Shown here: positions 18,557-28,728 of the stretch, piece by piece
Layout of the letters: each line of letters opens with the position of its first letter
Numbering within the stretch: position 1 is the first letter of the stretch
Assembly: GCF_020532665.2 (NCBI RefSeq)
Contig: NZ_JAIWPG020000012.1
Span: 62,001 to 126,000, forward strand
Direction of reading: 5' to 3'
Length of the DNA stretch: 64,000 bases
Origin: Lelliottia sp. WAP21
Lineage (GTDB): Bacteria; Pseudomonadota; Gammaproteobacteria; Enterobacterales; Enterobacteriaceae
Program-made: the position numbers and the translations under genes
Notes under the pieces: model-generated
The model's input: the letters and a program-made list of their open reading frames with translations, nothing else
Databases searched by the model: none
Told to the model about the DNA's origin: nothing

Positions 18557-21079
18557 ATGGCGGGGAATGACCGCGAGCCAATTGGACGTAAAGGTAAACC
18601 TGCACGTCCGGCCAAAGAAAAAGTGAGCCGTCGTCGCCTCAGAGATGAGGATTATGACGATGACTATGAAGACGATTATGAGGATGAAGAACCGATGCCG
18701 CGTAAAGGGAAAGGCAAAGGGCGTAAGCCTCGGGGCAAGCGCGGCTGGTTCTGGCTGCTGCTGAAGCTGTTCATTGTATTTGTAGTGCTGATGGCCATTT
18801 ACGGCGTCTATCTGGATCAGAAAATCCGTAGCCGTATTGATGGGAAAGTCTGGCAGTTGCCTGCGGCGGTTTACGGTCGCATGGTTAACCTTGAGCCGGA
18901 TATGTCCATCAGTAAAAACGAGATGGTGAAACTGCTCGAAGCGACGCAGTATCGTCAGGTGACGAAAATGACGCGCCCGGGTGAGTTTACCGTGCAGGCG
19001 AAAAGCATCGAGATGATCCGCCGTCCGTTTGATTTCCCGGACAGTAAAGAGGGTCAGGTGCGTGCGCGTCTGATCTTTGATGGCGATCATCTGGAGACGA
19101 TCGAGAACCTGGACAACAACCGCCAGTTCGGTTTCTTCCGTCTCGATCCTCGCTTGATCACCATGCTCTCCTCGGCGAATGGCGAACAGCGTCTGTTCGT
19201 GGCGCGCAATGGTTTCCCGGATCTGCTGGTGGATACCTTACTGGCAACCGAAGACCGTCACTTCTACGAGCACGACGGGATTAGCCTGTATTCCATTGGT
19301 CGTGCGGTGCTGGCAAACCTGACCGCCGGCCGTACGGTGCAGGGGGCCAGTACGCTGACCCAACAGCTGGTGAAGAACCTGTTCCTCTCCAGCGAACGCT
19401 CTTACTGGCGTAAAGCCAACGAAGCGTACATGGCCGTGTTGATGGACGCCCGCTACAGCAAAGATCGCATTCTTGAGCTGTATATGAACGAAGTGTACCT
19501 CGGTCAAAGCGGCGATAATGAGATTCGCGGCTTCCCGCTGGCGAGCCTGTACTACTTTGGTCGCCCGGTGGAAGAGCTGAGCCTCGATCAGCAGGCGCTG
19601 TTAGTCGGTATGGTCAAAGGGGCTTCGATCTACAACCCGTGGCGTAATCCAAAACTGGCGCTTGAGCGTCGTAACCTGGTCCTGCGACTGCTGCAACAAC
19701 AGCAGGTGATCGATCAGGAACTTTACGATATGTTGAGCGCCCGCCCGCTGGGCGTGCAGCCGCGCGGTGGCGTGATCTCTCCGCAGCCTGCCTTTATGCA
19801 GATGGTCCGTCAGGAGCTGCAAAGCAAACTGGGCGATAAGGTAAAAGATCTCTCCGGCGTGAAGATCTTCACCACCTTTGACTCCGTTGCGCAGGACGCT
19901 GCGGAGAAAGCCGCTGTGGACGGTATTCCGGCGCTGAAAAAACAGCGTAAGTTGAGCGATCTGGAAACTGCGATGGTGGTGGTTGACAGAAATAGCGGCG
20001 AAGTGCGCGCCATGGTGGGCGGGGCGGAACCGCAGTACGCAGGCTATAACCGTGCGATGCAGGCGCGTCGTTCAATTGGTTCCCTGGCAAAACCCGCCAC
20101 CTATTTGACCGCGCTCAGCCAGCCGAATCAGTATCGCCTGAATACCTGGATTGCCGATGCGCCGATCTCATTGCGCCAGCCTAACGGCCAGGTGTGGTCG
20201 CCGCAGAACGACGATAAACAGTTTAGCGGTCAGGTCATGCTGGTGGATGCGTTGACCCGTTCCATGAACGTGCCGACGGTGAACCTGGGGATGGCGCTGG
20301 GTCTGCCTGCGATCACCGATACCTGGCAGAAACTGGGCGTGCCGAAAGATCAGCTGCACCCGGTGCCAGCGATGATTCTGGGGGCGCTGAACCTGACGCC
20401 AATCGAAGTGGCTCAGGCCTTCCAGACGATCGCCAGCGGCGGTAACCGTGCACAGCTTTCTGCACTGCGTTCCGTGATTGCCGAAGATGGCAGCGTGCTG
20501 TATCAGAGCTTCCCGCAGGCGGAGCGTGTGGTTCCGGCGCAGGCGGCCTATATGACGCTCTGGACCATGCAGCAGGTTGTGCAGCGCGGCACCGGGCGTC
20601 AGCTTGGCGCGAAATATCCGGGTCTGCATCTGGCCGGTAAAACCGGGACAACCAACAACAACGTTGATACCTGGTTCGCCGGTATTGACGGGCGTGAAGT
20701 GGTGATTACCTGGGTTGGACGTGATAACAACCAGCCGACCAAACTGTATGGCGCAAGCGGTGCGATGTCGATTTATCAGCGATATCTGGCGAACCAGTCG
20801 CCTGTTCCGCTGACCCTGACGCCACCGGAAGACATTGTGGATATGGGCGTAGACGAGGCCGGTAACTTCGTTTGCGGCGGCGGGATGCGTACCCTGCCGG
20901 TCTGGACGTCGAATCCTGATTCTCTCTGCCAGCAAAGTCAGCCAGAGCAACCGACCGGGAATCCGTTCGAGCAGTCTTCTCAGCCTCAGCAGCCGCAGCA
21001 ACAGCCGCAGCAGCAGAACGAGAAAAAAGACAGCGATGGCGTCGCGGGCTGGATCAAAGATATGTTTGGCGGTAACTAA
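18557..21079 (+). CDS. mrcB: Penicillin-binding protein 1B (bifunctional peptidoglycan synthase)
   Basis: Inner-membrane glycosyltransferase and transpeptidase that polymerises and cross-links peptidoglycan. The ATG at 18557 ([10 protein letters not shown]) gives 840 residues. It has an acidic then basic cytoplasmic tail (about 28-63) and one membrane span (about 64-86). The GT51 domain has [10 protein letters not shown] (catalytic Glu near 230). The transpeptidase has the SLAK box (Ser near 507), the SMN triad and KTGT near 695. The tail is Pro/Gln-rich before a conserved [11 protein letters not shown] end. A strong terminator follows at 21093. Confidence 0.98.
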   Translation: MAGNDREPIGRKGKPARPAKEKVSRRRLRDEDYDDDYEDDYEDEEPMPRKGKGKGRKPRGKRGWFWLLLKLFIVFVVLMAIYGVYLDQKIRSRIDGKVWQLPAAVYGRMVNLEPDMSISKNEMVKLLEATQYRQVTKMTRPGEFTVQAKSIEMIRRPFDFPDSKEGQVRARLIFDGDHLETIENLDNNRQFGFFRLDPRLITMLSSANGEQRLFVARNGFPDLLVDTLLATEDRHFYEHDGISLYSIGRAVLANLTAGRTVQGASTLTQQLVKNLFLSSERSYWRKANEAYMAVLMDARYSKDRILELYMNEVYLGQSGDNEIRGFPLASLYYFGRPVEELSLDQQALLVGMVKGASIYNPWRNPKLALERRNLVLRLLQQQQVIDQELYDMLSARPLGVQPRGGVISPQPAFMQMVRQELQSKLGDKVKDLSGVKIFTTFDSVAQDAAEKAAVDGIPALKKQRKLSDLETAMVVVDRNSGEVRAMVGGAEPQYAGYNRAMQARRSIGSLAKPATYLTALSQPNQYRLNTWIADAPISLRQPNGQVWSPQNDDKQFSGQVMLVDALTRSMNVPTVNLGMALGLPAITDTWQKLGVPKDQLHPVPAMILGALNLTPIEVAQAFQTIASGGNRAQLSALRSVIAEDGSVLYQSFPQAERVVPAQAAYMTLWTMQQVVQRGTGRQLGAKYPGLHLAGKTGTTNNNVDTWFAGIDGREVVITWVGRDNNQPTKLYGASGAMSIYQRYLANQSPVPLTLTPPEDIVDMGVDEAGNFVCGGGMRTLPVWTSNPDSLCQQSQPEQPTGNPFEQSSQPQQPQQQPQQQNEKKDSDGVAGWIKDMFGGN

Positions 21080-21092
21080 CACGCCGCACGTC

Positions 21093-21124
21093 AAAAACCG
21101 CTTCCTGGTGAAGCGGTTTTTTTA
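21093..21124 (+). terminator. Terminator after mrcB
   Basis: AAAAACCGCTTC / GAAGCGGTTTTT is a 12-bp stem with loop CTGGT, followed by more T. Confidence 0.9.
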
Positions 21125-21435
21125 TGTCTTGCATTCTGCGATCTCATATTAGGTTATTTTTATTAAAAGTATCATTAAGAATAAATAACAACGGCATTTA
21201 CTCTCGATAAAACAGAACCTTGTCCCCAAAGCACGCCCTGCCTACGCTGACGTCTTATAGACAATATAAAGAATAATCTGATTAAATTGAGATCTTAACG
21301 CACAACCGGGAATCAATATTCGTAAGGAAAAGTATTTCCTGAATGGCGGTGTGCACGCTTTAAATACCTATATTGAATATAACGGTTTATGTCTGAGCAA
21401 TGGACGCATTATTAACCGTCAAAAAGGATTTTACG
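21125..21435 (+). promoter_or_regulatory. AT-rich leader region of the fimbrial operon
   Basis: About 310 bp without a gene, clearly more AT-rich than the flanking genes. It contains the inverted repeat AGGAAA-AGTA-TTTCCT (21325-21340), a perfect palindrome TATATT-G-AATATA (21369-21381), and two GATC sites at 21140 and 21291. There is no recombinase gene or obvious invertible element nearby. The promoter position is not certain; TATATT at 21369 could be a -10 box. Confidence 0.5.
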
Positions 21436-22008
21436 ATGAATAAATATCTACTCGCTGTGGTGTTAACCGGAAGCGTTCTGACGACATTAAGTACGCCCGT
21501 ACAGGCGTCCGGGGATTCGGGCACCGTGAATTTTTCCGGGCGGATTCTGGCCGACACCTGTGAAATAAACGTGGACGACACAGGAACCACGACCACGACG
21601 GTGACCTTCCCGGATACCTATCCGTCTGACTATTCCGGCGACGGGTCTGTCGGGGCGTCTAAACCGTTTAAAATCGAAGTGAAAAAGTGCGATCCGTCAG
21701 TGGCTAAGCTCAATATTAAATTTACCGGAACCACCACCGATGCAGCATTTAAGCGCCTGCAGAACGATCTGACGGGTGAAGGGAATGCGACAAACGTCGG
21801 CATTATCGTGAGTAATGAAAACGGCACCAAAGGGGATGTTCTGTTCAATGGTTCTCTTCCCAGCGCCGGAACGGACGTCACAAACGACACCACCGGTGCA
21901 ACGGCTTCGGTATTCAATTACACCGCGAAAGTGATTCAGGTGGGGGCGACCGCGCCAACTGCGGGTCACTATTCATCCTCAGCAACGTTTGAGGTTATCT
22001 ATCGCTAA
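21436..22008 (+). CDS. Fimbrial major subunit (chaperone-usher pilin)
   Basis: Predicted structural pilin. It has 190 residues from the ATG at 21436, which has AAAAAGGA upstream; an earlier ATG at 21400 has no ribosome site. The signal peptide ends near VQA (residue 24). Mature features are those of pilins: an early disulfide pair Cys42 and Cys85, many Thr/Asn/Gly, and the C-terminal beta-zipper ending FEVIYR with penultimate Tyr. A terminator-like hairpin separates it from the chaperone gene, which would favour high pilin yield. I do not assign a gene symbol, as the operon type cannot be named from sequence alone. Confidence 0.9.
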   Translation: MNKYLLAVVLTGSVLTTLSTPVQASGDSGTVNFSGRILADTCEINVDDTGTTTTTVTFPDTYPSDYSGDGSVGASKPFKIEVKKCDPSVAKLNIKFTGTTTDAAFKRLQNDLTGEGNATNVGIIVSNENGTKGDVLFNGSLPSAGTDVTNDTTGATASVFNYTAKVIQVGATAPTAGHYSSSATFEVIYR

Positions 22009-22015
22009 GCCTTTC

Positions 22016-22039
22016 AGGCAGCCACTGGGCTGCCTTTTG
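22016..22039 (+). terminator. Attenuator hairpin between pilin and chaperone
   Basis: AGGCAGCC (22016-22023), ACTG, GGCTGCCT (22028-22035) is a perfect 8-bp stem followed by TTTG. The short U-run suggests partial termination. Confidence 0.7.
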
Positions 22040-22053
22040 TGGAAATAAGAGTT

Positions 22054-22767
22054 ATGAATGCGCTCATGAAATTGCTGTGCGGATGCTTAATAGTGAGCTG
22101 TTGTTCCGCACAGGCCAGTATCGTTTTAGGCGGGACACGTATTATTTACCCGGCAAATAAATCCGAAGTCCAGATTGCGCTTAAAAATAAAGATCCTCAC
22201 ACGCGTTATTTAGTGCAAAGTTGGGTCAGCTATCCAAACGATGCCAAAGCGCCTTTTGTTATTACCCCACCCGTTTATAAGCTGCAGGAAAAACGTCAGA
22301 CGCTGCTGCATATTATTTATACCGGTGATAAAAAAGCCTTACCGGACGATCGTGAATCGCTTTTCATTGCCAACGTGAAATCGGTCTCGGCTATTTCACC
22401 TGAAATGAAAGAGAAGAACACCCTGCAATTTGCGATGAAAACGCGCCTTAAGCTTTTTTGGCGCCCAGCGCAACTGAAGGAATCCGATGCCCTGAAGGCC
22501 TGGGAAAAAATCGTCTTCCGTCGTGAAGGTTCGGTGCTGGTGGCTAAAAATCCGACCCCGTTTTATGTCTCCTTTGGAGAACTGGCGGTGGGTGGAAAAG
22601 CCGTGCCCGTGGCAGAAACACCGACAACGCCTGGCGCGATCGCTATGATGGTGGCGCCTTTTAGCGAACAACGTTTCAGTCTGCCAAAAGGGGCAAAGGG
22701 GTCAGTGACATGGACGGCAATCAGCGATTTTGGTTCGCAAACGCGTCAGCGTCATCAGACGTTATAA
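22054..22767 (+). CDS. Periplasmic fimbrial chaperone
   Basis: PapD-like chaperone of 237 residues that caps pilins by donor-strand complementation. I chose the ATG at 22054 with GGAAATAAGAG upstream over a GTG at 22039. The signal peptide ends near AQA (residue 21). The conserved cleft arginine is Arg29 in GGTRIIYP, and the cleft lysine lies in the KTRLKLFWRP segment. The F1-G1 loop is short, which fits the FGS class. The usher gene follows 16 bp after the stop. Confidence 0.9.
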   Translation: MNALMKLLCGCLIVSCCSAQASIVLGGTRIIYPANKSEVQIALKNKDPHTRYLVQSWVSYPNDAKAPFVITPPVYKLQEKRQTLLHIIYTGDKKALPDDRESLFIANVKSVSAISPEMKEKNTLQFAMKTRLKLFWRPAQLKESDALKAWEKIVFRREGSVLVAKNPTPFYVSFGELAVGGKAVPVAETPTTPGAIAMMVAPFSEQRFSLPKGAKGSVTWTAISDFGSQTRQRHQTL

Positions 22768-22783
22768 ATTCTTCTGCAGCGGC

Positions 22784-25261
22784 ATGTCCACTCCTTCGCG
22801 TTTCACGTCGGCCATCACCGGATTGGCGTTGGCATGGCTAACTCTGCTCCAGCCGGCCTGCGCGGAAGATGAGTTTAATTTGCGTATCCTCGAGCTGGAC
22901 ACGCCGTTGGAAAATACCGCCACCTTAAAAAAATTTGTCAGTGATAACGGCCTGTTACCCGGCAGCTATCTTACGACGATCGTCTGGGGCAAAGATGTTC
23001 TCGATAAGCGTACGATCTCCTTTGTGCTCTCCGATGACAGGCAGCAGCTATTGCCCGTTCTGACCAAAGCCGATTTGCGTCATCTGGGCGTGAAGGTGGA
23101 TAGCGTGGCGCAGATGAAAGCGCTGGCGGAGACGGCGAGCATTAAGGATATTGCCCAGTATATCGATCGGGCCCGCTATGATTTCGATTCAGATAATCAA
23201 ACTCTTAACCTGGTGATTCCTCAGATTTACCGCGATCAGCGCATAGCGGACAGCATCGAACCCACACTGTGGGACGATGGCGTGCCTGCTGGCTGGGCCA
23301 GCTACCAACTGAGTGGTTCACGGCAGCATACCTCGTCGGGGGAATCTACGTCTCAGTGGATGGGCCTCGACTCGGGCCTCAATTTAGGCCCATGGCGTCT
23401 GCGCAATAACAGCACCTGGAGCGATACTTCGGGCTGGGAGACCATGGGAACAAGCCTGCAACGTGATGTAAAAGCGCTGAAAAGCCAGCTTGAGCTTGGG
23501 CAAACGGCTACTGACGGCGAGCTTTTTGACAGCGTGCAGATGACGGGCATTAAGCTCGGGACGGATAGCACGATGCTGCCTGTGAGCCAGCAGGGATTCG
23601 CCCCCGTAATCCGCGGGATGGCAAACAGCGATGCAAAGGTGACGGTCACGCAAAACAGCTACACCCTTTACCAGACCTATGTTCCCCCCGGCCCCTTCGA
23701 AATTCGTGACCTCAGCCAGGTCACGGCAGGGGCCGACCTGGAAGTGACCGTTGAAGAGGCCGACGGATCGGAGCACAGCTTTATTCAGGCCAGCGCATCG
23801 GTGCCCGTCTTGCAGCGAGAAGGGGCTTACAAATACAGCATGGCGGCGGGAACGTTTCGCGGCAACGAGGGCGAAGAGGAGCCGGCCTTTGCGATGGGCA
23901 CGCTGATATATGGGCTGCCGCAGGGGGTGACGGTCTATGGTGGCGCGCTGGGTGCCTCGATCTATCACGCTATCCTGGCGGGAACGGGGGCCGATCTGGG
24001 GCGTTTGGGATCCGCGTCTGTCGATGCGACGGCTGCCCGAACCGCCTTTGATGACGGGCGTGATGATGCCACCGGGCTTTCGTGGCGTGCGCAATATTCC
24101 AAAGATATTCCCGACACCAATACCACCCTGACGCTGGCGAGTTACCGCTATTCGACCGCCGGGTTTTATACCTTTCAGGAAGCTATCGATCAGCGGGATA
24201 GCCATATAGACGACGGGATCTACACCTATCGACGGGTTAATAATCGCCGCACACGTCTGCAGGTGAATCTCTCTCAGCGTCTGAATCAGTGGGGCTCTTT
24301 GTACCTGAATACCTATCAGCAAGATTATTGGGATATGACGGGACACGAACGCAGCGTGAATGCAGGATTAAGCTCCAGCTGGGGCCAGATCACCTGGTCA
24401 CTCAACCTTAACCTGACGCGAACCCCGCAGGCGGATACCGAACGGCAGATGGCGTTCTCGGTCAATATTCCCTTTTCGCAGTGGTTACCGGATGCCTGGG
24501 TAAACTACAGCGTCAACACCGCCAGCGGGGGCGACACTTCGCAGCAGGTGGGGATCGGCGGTACGGCCCTGACGAACAATAACCTGAGCTACAACCTGCA
24601 ACAGCGCTACACCCGACAAGATTCCGCCTACGGCGCCAGCCTGTCCGGGCGATATCGCAGTTCTGTGGGGGATGTGGGGCTGGGGTATAACTACGGCGGT
24701 GATAACCGTCAGTGGAACTATAACGCGCAGGGATCGGTTGTGGCGCATGAGCATGGCGTGACTCTCGGTCAGCCCATACGCGACGCCTTTGCGATCATCC
24801 ATATTCCCGAAGGGGAAAACGTCCACATCCAGAATGGTCGCGGGATCGACACCGACAGTTTCGGTAACGCGATTGTCCCGAGCTTAACCGCCTATCGTCA
24901 TAACGTGATTACCGTGAACACGCAGGACAGGGATGATATTGATATCGAAGCCGCTACGCTCGATGTCGTGCCCAGCAAAGGTGCGGCGGTCTCTGCCGTG
25001 TTTGATGCGCGCGTCGGGCGGCGTGCGTTGATTACGCTCAAATACCGTGGCAAGGCGGTGCCGTTTGGTGCGGTGGTTGCACTCGATAACGCCACGGCGA
25101 TTGTAGGCGATGAGGGGGAAGTCTTTCTGACGGGCCTGCGGGGAACCACGGCGTTCAGCGCGCAATGGGGCGATGAACCCGATCGGCGATGCTCGGGGAC
25201 GCTGGACATCCCTGACGGTGAGGCCTCAACGATTTTCAACGCAACGGTAGAGTGCCGTTAA
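22784..25261 (+). CDS. Outer-membrane fimbrial usher
   Basis: Pore that recruits chaperone-subunit complexes and exports the pilus. The ATG at 22784 (MSTPSRFTSA) gives 825 residues with a signal peptide ending near ACA (residue 27). A longer frame from a TTG at 22730 overlaps the chaperone. The Shine-Dalgarno sequence is weak. The N-terminal domain begins FNLRILELDTP. The plug and barrel region includes PPGPFEIRDLS. The C-terminal domain has the cysteine pair in RRCSG and VECR. The length is typical and I see no frameshift. Confidence 0.92.
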   Translation: MSTPSRFTSAITGLALAWLTLLQPACAEDEFNLRILELDTPLENTATLKKFVSDNGLLPGSYLTTIVWGKDVLDKRTISFVLSDDRQQLLPVLTKADLRHLGVKVDSVAQMKALAETASIKDIAQYIDRARYDFDSDNQTLNLVIPQIYRDQRIADSIEPTLWDDGVPAGWASYQLSGSRQHTSSGESTSQWMGLDSGLNLGPWRLRNNSTWSDTSGWETMGTSLQRDVKALKSQLELGQTATDGELFDSVQMTGIKLGTDSTMLPVSQQGFAPVIRGMANSDAKVTVTQNSYTLYQTYVPPGPFEIRDLSQVTAGADLEVTVEEADGSEHSFIQASASVPVLQREGAYKYSMAAGTFRGNEGEEEPAFAMGTLIYGLPQGVTVYGGALGASIYHAILAGTGADLGRLGSASVDATAARTAFDDGRDDATGLSWRAQYSKDIPDTNTTLTLASYRYSTAGFYTFQEAIDQRDSHIDDGIYTYRRVNNRRTRLQVNLSQRLNQWGSLYLNTYQQDYWDMTGHERSVNAGLSSSWGQITWSLNLNLTRTPQADTERQMAFSVNIPFSQWLPDAWVNYSVNTASGGDTSQQVGIGGTALTNNNLSYNLQQRYTRQDSAYGASLSGRYRSSVGDVGLGYNYGGDNRQWNYNAQGSVVAHEHGVTLGQPIRDAFAIIHIPEGENVHIQNGRGIDTDSFGNAIVPSLTAYRHNVITVNTQDRDDIDIEAATLDVVPSKGAAVSAVFDARVGRRALITLKYRGKAVPFGAVVALDNATAIVGDEGEVFLTGLRGTTAFSAQWGDEPDRRCSGTLDIPDGEASTIFNATVECR

Positions 25262-25274
25262 TGACAGGTTACCC

Positions 25275-26276
25275 ATGAACACACTGCATTTTTACCGACG
25301 AGCCTTACCCTTTCTCCTGGTTTTGTTGCTGGGAGCAGGTGTGCCTGCCGCGTGGGCAAACTGCACCTTTTCGGGCGGCGAAGGGGGAAAAGTGACCTTC
25401 CAGTTGCCCAGCGTTTTTGTACTGGAGCCAGACACGCCGGTGGGCACGGTGATCTACGACCATGTCGAGGAGAGCCCTGAAGTGGAGGTAGACTGCGGCG
25501 GTAACGACGTGCAGATCTACCGAGGCTATCTCACCTTAACCGATGCTGATGCGCGTGACGATATACTGCCTGGCGTGTACAAAACCAATATTCCCGGTAT
25601 TGGCATCAGGGCCGCCGCCTCGACTGAGCAAATGCCCGCGTTCACCGAAGAGGACCTTGTTCGACCCTGGAAATATGTCGGGATGTATCACGGTTATGTT
25701 AGCACTCTGGCCCGTTTTCGTGCTGCGGCGCAGCTGATCGTCATTGGCAAAGTGGAAGAGGGGATGCTGGATACTTCACGCTTAACCTCCCGGGAGGCCC
25801 TGGATACCCATATCGTGGGTGAGATGCGTTTTTCCCCCACCAGCGTGCGCATTACCACCAATACCTGCAATCTGGTCGACAGGAACCTGTATGTTCCTTT
25901 GAAGACGATCAACGCCCAGGATTTTACCGGACAGTATTCAGCGATCCTCACCGATGAGAGCTTCAGGATTGCGGTCAGCGACTGTGCAGCCGGAACAACC
26001 GTCGATTATCAGTTCAAAAGCAGTGGTTCAACCGGCGTGACAAACGGCACTATTCTCGGGATTGCGGGCGGGGATACCGCCGCGAGCGGGGTAGGGATTC
26101 AGATCCTTGATGTCAGCGACCGGGTCCTGACCTTTGATCAACCCTATACGGCATTCACCACGACGGCGGACAAACAGCTCATCGAGATCCCGCTCAAAGC
26201 GCGCTACATCAAAACGGGGGCGTTAAAACCCGGCAAAGTCGATGCGGTGGCGACCTTCGATGTGTTTTATCGTTAA
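25275..26276 (+). CDS. Fimbrial tip adhesin or minor subunit
   Basis: A 333-residue secreted protein whose signal peptide ends near AWA (residue 28). It looks like a two-domain adhesin. The N-terminal part has two cysteines (Cys30 and one in VDCGGN) and no pilin signature. The C-terminal part has the pilin pattern NTCNL...VSDCAAG and ends in FDVFYR. It is last in a subunit-chaperone-usher-adhesin operon, the standard place for the tip lectin. The ligand is unknown. About 190 bp then separate it from fhuA. Confidence 0.85.
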   Translation: MNTLHFYRRALPFLLVLLLGAGVPAAWANCTFSGGEGGKVTFQLPSVFVLEPDTPVGTVIYDHVEESPEVEVDCGGNDVQIYRGYLTLTDADARDDILPGVYKTNIPGIGIRAAASTEQMPAFTEEDLVRPWKYVGMYHGYVSTLARFRAAAQLIVIGKVEEGMLDTSRLTSREALDTHIVGEMRFSPTSVRITTNTCNLVDRNLYVPLKTINAQDFTGQYSAILTDESFRIAVSDCAAGTTVDYQFKSSGSTGVTNGTILGIAGGDTAASGVGIQILDVSDRVLTFDQPYTAFTTTADKQLIEIPLKARYIKTGALKPGKVDAVATFDVFYR

Positions 26277-26414
26277 TCCCGCACCCGTAATAATGATCAA
26301 ATATCTAACCTTATTAACCCTCTCTTTTCATCTGGTTGTTTCTTAAACCCTCAATTCTCGTAGGGCCGCATATTGCTTGCTATGCCGCCAGCGTTTCGCA
26401 TATTATTCTGCGGT

Positions 26415-26445
26415 CATAATAATAATTCTCGTTTACGTTATCATT
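26415..26445 (+). promoter_or_regulatory. Fur-like box upstream of fhuA
   Basis: Sequence CATAATAATAAT followed by TTATCATT resembles overlapping GATAAT/ATTATC hexamers of a Fur box. It lies 25-55 bp upstream of the fhuA ATG. Iron repression of fhuA in E. coli is well known; the exact box here is inferred. Confidence 0.6.
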
Positions 26446-26469
26446 CACGCTTTCATCAGAGATTGACCA

Positions 26470-28719
26470 ATGGCGCTTTCCAATACTGCTCAGCCAATGC
26501 AAACGACGCTGCGTAAAATCGCAGTGGTTGTCGCCACAGCGGTTGCCGGCATGTCCACGTACGCACACGCAGCCGACACCCCTAAAAAAGAAGAAACCAT
26601 CACCGTTACCGCTGCACCTGCTGCACAGGAAAGTGCCTGGGGCCCGGCTGCGACAATTGCAGCAAGGCAATCGGCGACCGGGACCAAAACGGATACCCCC
26701 ATTCAAAAGGTTCCCCAGTCCATTTCCGTCGTAACTGCCGAGGAGATGGCGCTGCACCAGCCACGTTCGGTGAAAGAGGCCCTGAGCTATACCCCGGGCG
26801 TTGCGGTGGGTACGCGTGGTGCCTCAAACACCTATGACTACCTGATCATTCGTGGTTTTGCGGCCGATGGTCAGACCCAGAATAACTACCTCGACGGTAT
26901 GAAGATGCAGGGCAACTTCTATAACGACGCGGTGATTGACCCCTACATGCTGGAACGCGCAGAAATCATGCGTGGTCCGGTTTCCGTTCTGTACGGAAAA
27001 AGCAGTCCTGGCGGCTTGCTGAACATGGTTAGTAAGCGTCCGACAACGGAGCCGCTGAAAGAAGTTCAGTTCAAGATGGGCACTGATAGCCTGTTCCAGA
27101 CCGGTTTTGACTTCAGCGATGCGATCGATGATGACGGCGTCTACTCTTACCGTCTGACCGGGGTGGCGCGTTCCAACAATGCGCAGCAGGAGAATAAAGG
27201 TGAGCAGCGTTATGCTATCGCCCCATCGTTCTCCTGGCGTCCGGATGAGAAGACGACCTTCACCTTCCTCTCTTATTTCCAGAACGAGCCAGAAACCGGC
27301 TACTACGGCTGGCTGCCAAAAGAGGGGACGGTTGATCCGCTGCCAAATGGCGATCGTCTGCCGACCGATTTCAACGAAGGCGCGAAGAACAACACCTATT
27401 CCCGTAACCAGAAGATGGTGGGATACAGCTTCGACCACGAATTTAACGATACCTTTACCGTGCGTCAGAACCTGCGTTTCGCCGAGAACAAAACCTCGCA
27501 AAACCACGTCTACGGTTACGGTGTCTGTACCGATCCTGCCAATGCCTTCAACAAGCAATGCGCAGCGTTAGCGCCAGCCGACAAAGGCCATTATCTGGCA
27601 CGTAAATACGTTGTCGATAATGAAAAACTGCAAAACTTCACCGTGGATACCCAGCTGCAGAGTAAATTTGCCACCGGTTCCGTGGATCATACCCTGCTGA
27701 CCGGCGTTGACTTTATGCGCATGCGTAACGACATCAACTCCTGGTTTGGTTACGACGACTCGGTGCCGCTGCTGGATCTCTATAATCCGGTCGACAGTGA
27801 TTTTGATTTTGGCTCAAAAGATCCGGACAACTCGGGTCCTTATCAGATCCTTAATCGCCAGAAACAAACCGGTCTGTATGTTCAGGATCAGGCGCAGTGG
27901 GATAAAGTGCTGGTCACCCTCGGTGGGCGTTATGACTGGGCAGACCAGGACTCCTATAACCGCGTCACCAATACCACGTCCAAACGGGATGACAAACAGT
28001 TTACCTGGCGTGGCGGCGTGAACTACCTGTTTGATAATGGCGTCACCCCTTACTTCAGCTACAGCGAATCGTTTGAACCGGCTTCCCTCACCGACGCGAA
28101 GGGTGAACTCTTTGCCCCGTCAAAAGGCAAGCAGTACGAAGCGGGTGTGAAATACGTCCCGAACGATCGTCCGATTGTGATTACCGGTGCCGTCTATCAG
28201 CTGACCAAAACCAACAACCTGATGGCCGATCCTGCGGGATCCTTCTTCTCGGTTGAGGGCGGTGAAATTCGTGCCCGTGGCGTTGAGCTTGAGGCGAAAG
28301 CCGCGTTGTCGGCCAGCGTTAACGTGGTGGGGTCATACACCTACACCGATGCGGAGTACACCACCGACACCAACTACAAAGGCAATACGCCAGCGCAGGT
28401 GCCAAAACACATGGCGTCCGTGTGGGGCGATTACACTCTCTTTGATGGCGCGCTGTCTGGCCTGACCCTGGGTACCGGTGTCCGTTACACAGGCTCCAGC
28501 AAAGGCGATCCGGCGAATACCTTCACCGTCGGCAGCTACACCCTGGTGGATGCGCTGGTTCGCTACGATCTGGCGCGCGTAGGCCTGGCGGGTTCCAACG
28601 TCGCGCTGCACGTGAATAACCTGTTCGATCGTGAGTATGTTGCCAGCTGCTTCAACACCTACGGGTGCTTCTGGGGTGCTGAACGTCAGGTTGTCGCCAC
28701 CGCGACCTTCCGCTTCTAA
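26470..28719 (+). CDS. fhuA: Ferrichrome outer-membrane receptor FhuA
   Basis: TonB-dependent 22-strand beta-barrel that imports ferrichrome and serves as a phage and colicin M receptor in E. coli. It has 749 residues. The signal peptide ends near AHA (residue 34) and the TonB box EETITVTA is at 41-48. The plug has VPQSISVV...RGPVSVLYGKSSPGG. The loop cysteine pairs CTDPANAFNKQC and CFNTYGC are kept, and the protein ends in aromatic Phe. The surface loops vary slightly from E. coli. A hairpin follows before fhuC. Confidence 0.98.
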   Translation: MALSNTAQPMQTTLRKIAVVVATAVAGMSTYAHAADTPKKEETITVTAAPAAQESAWGPAATIAARQSATGTKTDTPIQKVPQSISVVTAEEMALHQPRSVKEALSYTPGVAVGTRGASNTYDYLIIRGFAADGQTQNNYLDGMKMQGNFYNDAVIDPYMLERAEIMRGPVSVLYGKSSPGGLLNMVSKRPTTEPLKEVQFKMGTDSLFQTGFDFSDAIDDDGVYSYRLTGVARSNNAQQENKGEQRYAIAPSFSWRPDEKTTFTFLSYFQNEPETGYYGWLPKEGTVDPLPNGDRLPTDFNEGAKNNTYSRNQKMVGYSFDHEFNDTFTVRQNLRFAENKTSQNHVYGYGVCTDPANAFNKQCAALAPADKGHYLARKYVVDNEKLQNFTVDTQLQSKFATGSVDHTLLTGVDFMRMRNDINSWFGYDDSVPLLDLYNPVDSDFDFGSKDPDNSGPYQILNRQKQTGLYVQDQAQWDKVLVTLGGRYDWADQDSYNRVTNTTSKRDDKQFTWRGGVNYLFDNGVTPYFSYSESFEPASLTDAKGELFAPSKGKQYEAGVKYVPNDRPIVITGAVYQLTKTNNLMADPAGSFFSVEGGEIRARGVELEAKAALSASVNVVGSYTYTDAEYTTDTNYKGNTPAQVPKHMASVWGDYTLFDGALSGLTLGTGVRYTGSSKGDPANTFTVGSYTLVDALVRYDLARVGLAGSNVALHVNNLFDREYVASCFNTYGCFWGAERQVVATATFRF

Positions 28720-28728
28720 TCTCTCTTT

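Noticed and set aside
18227..19090. 287-codon open frame antisense to mrcB start
   Set aside because: Runs through repeat DNA and the acidic tail of mrcB; composition is that of a shadow frame.
20168..21094. 308-codon open frame antisense to mrcB
   Set aside because: Low-complexity Leu/Arg content produced by the Gln/Pro-rich tail of mrcB on the other strand.
21125..21435. Invertible fim-type switch
   Set aside because: No long inverted repeats bounding the promoter and no tyrosine recombinase gene nearby.
23384..24346. 320-codon open frame antisense to the usher
   Set aside because: Mirror frame of a GC-rich gene; no ribosome site and no motif.
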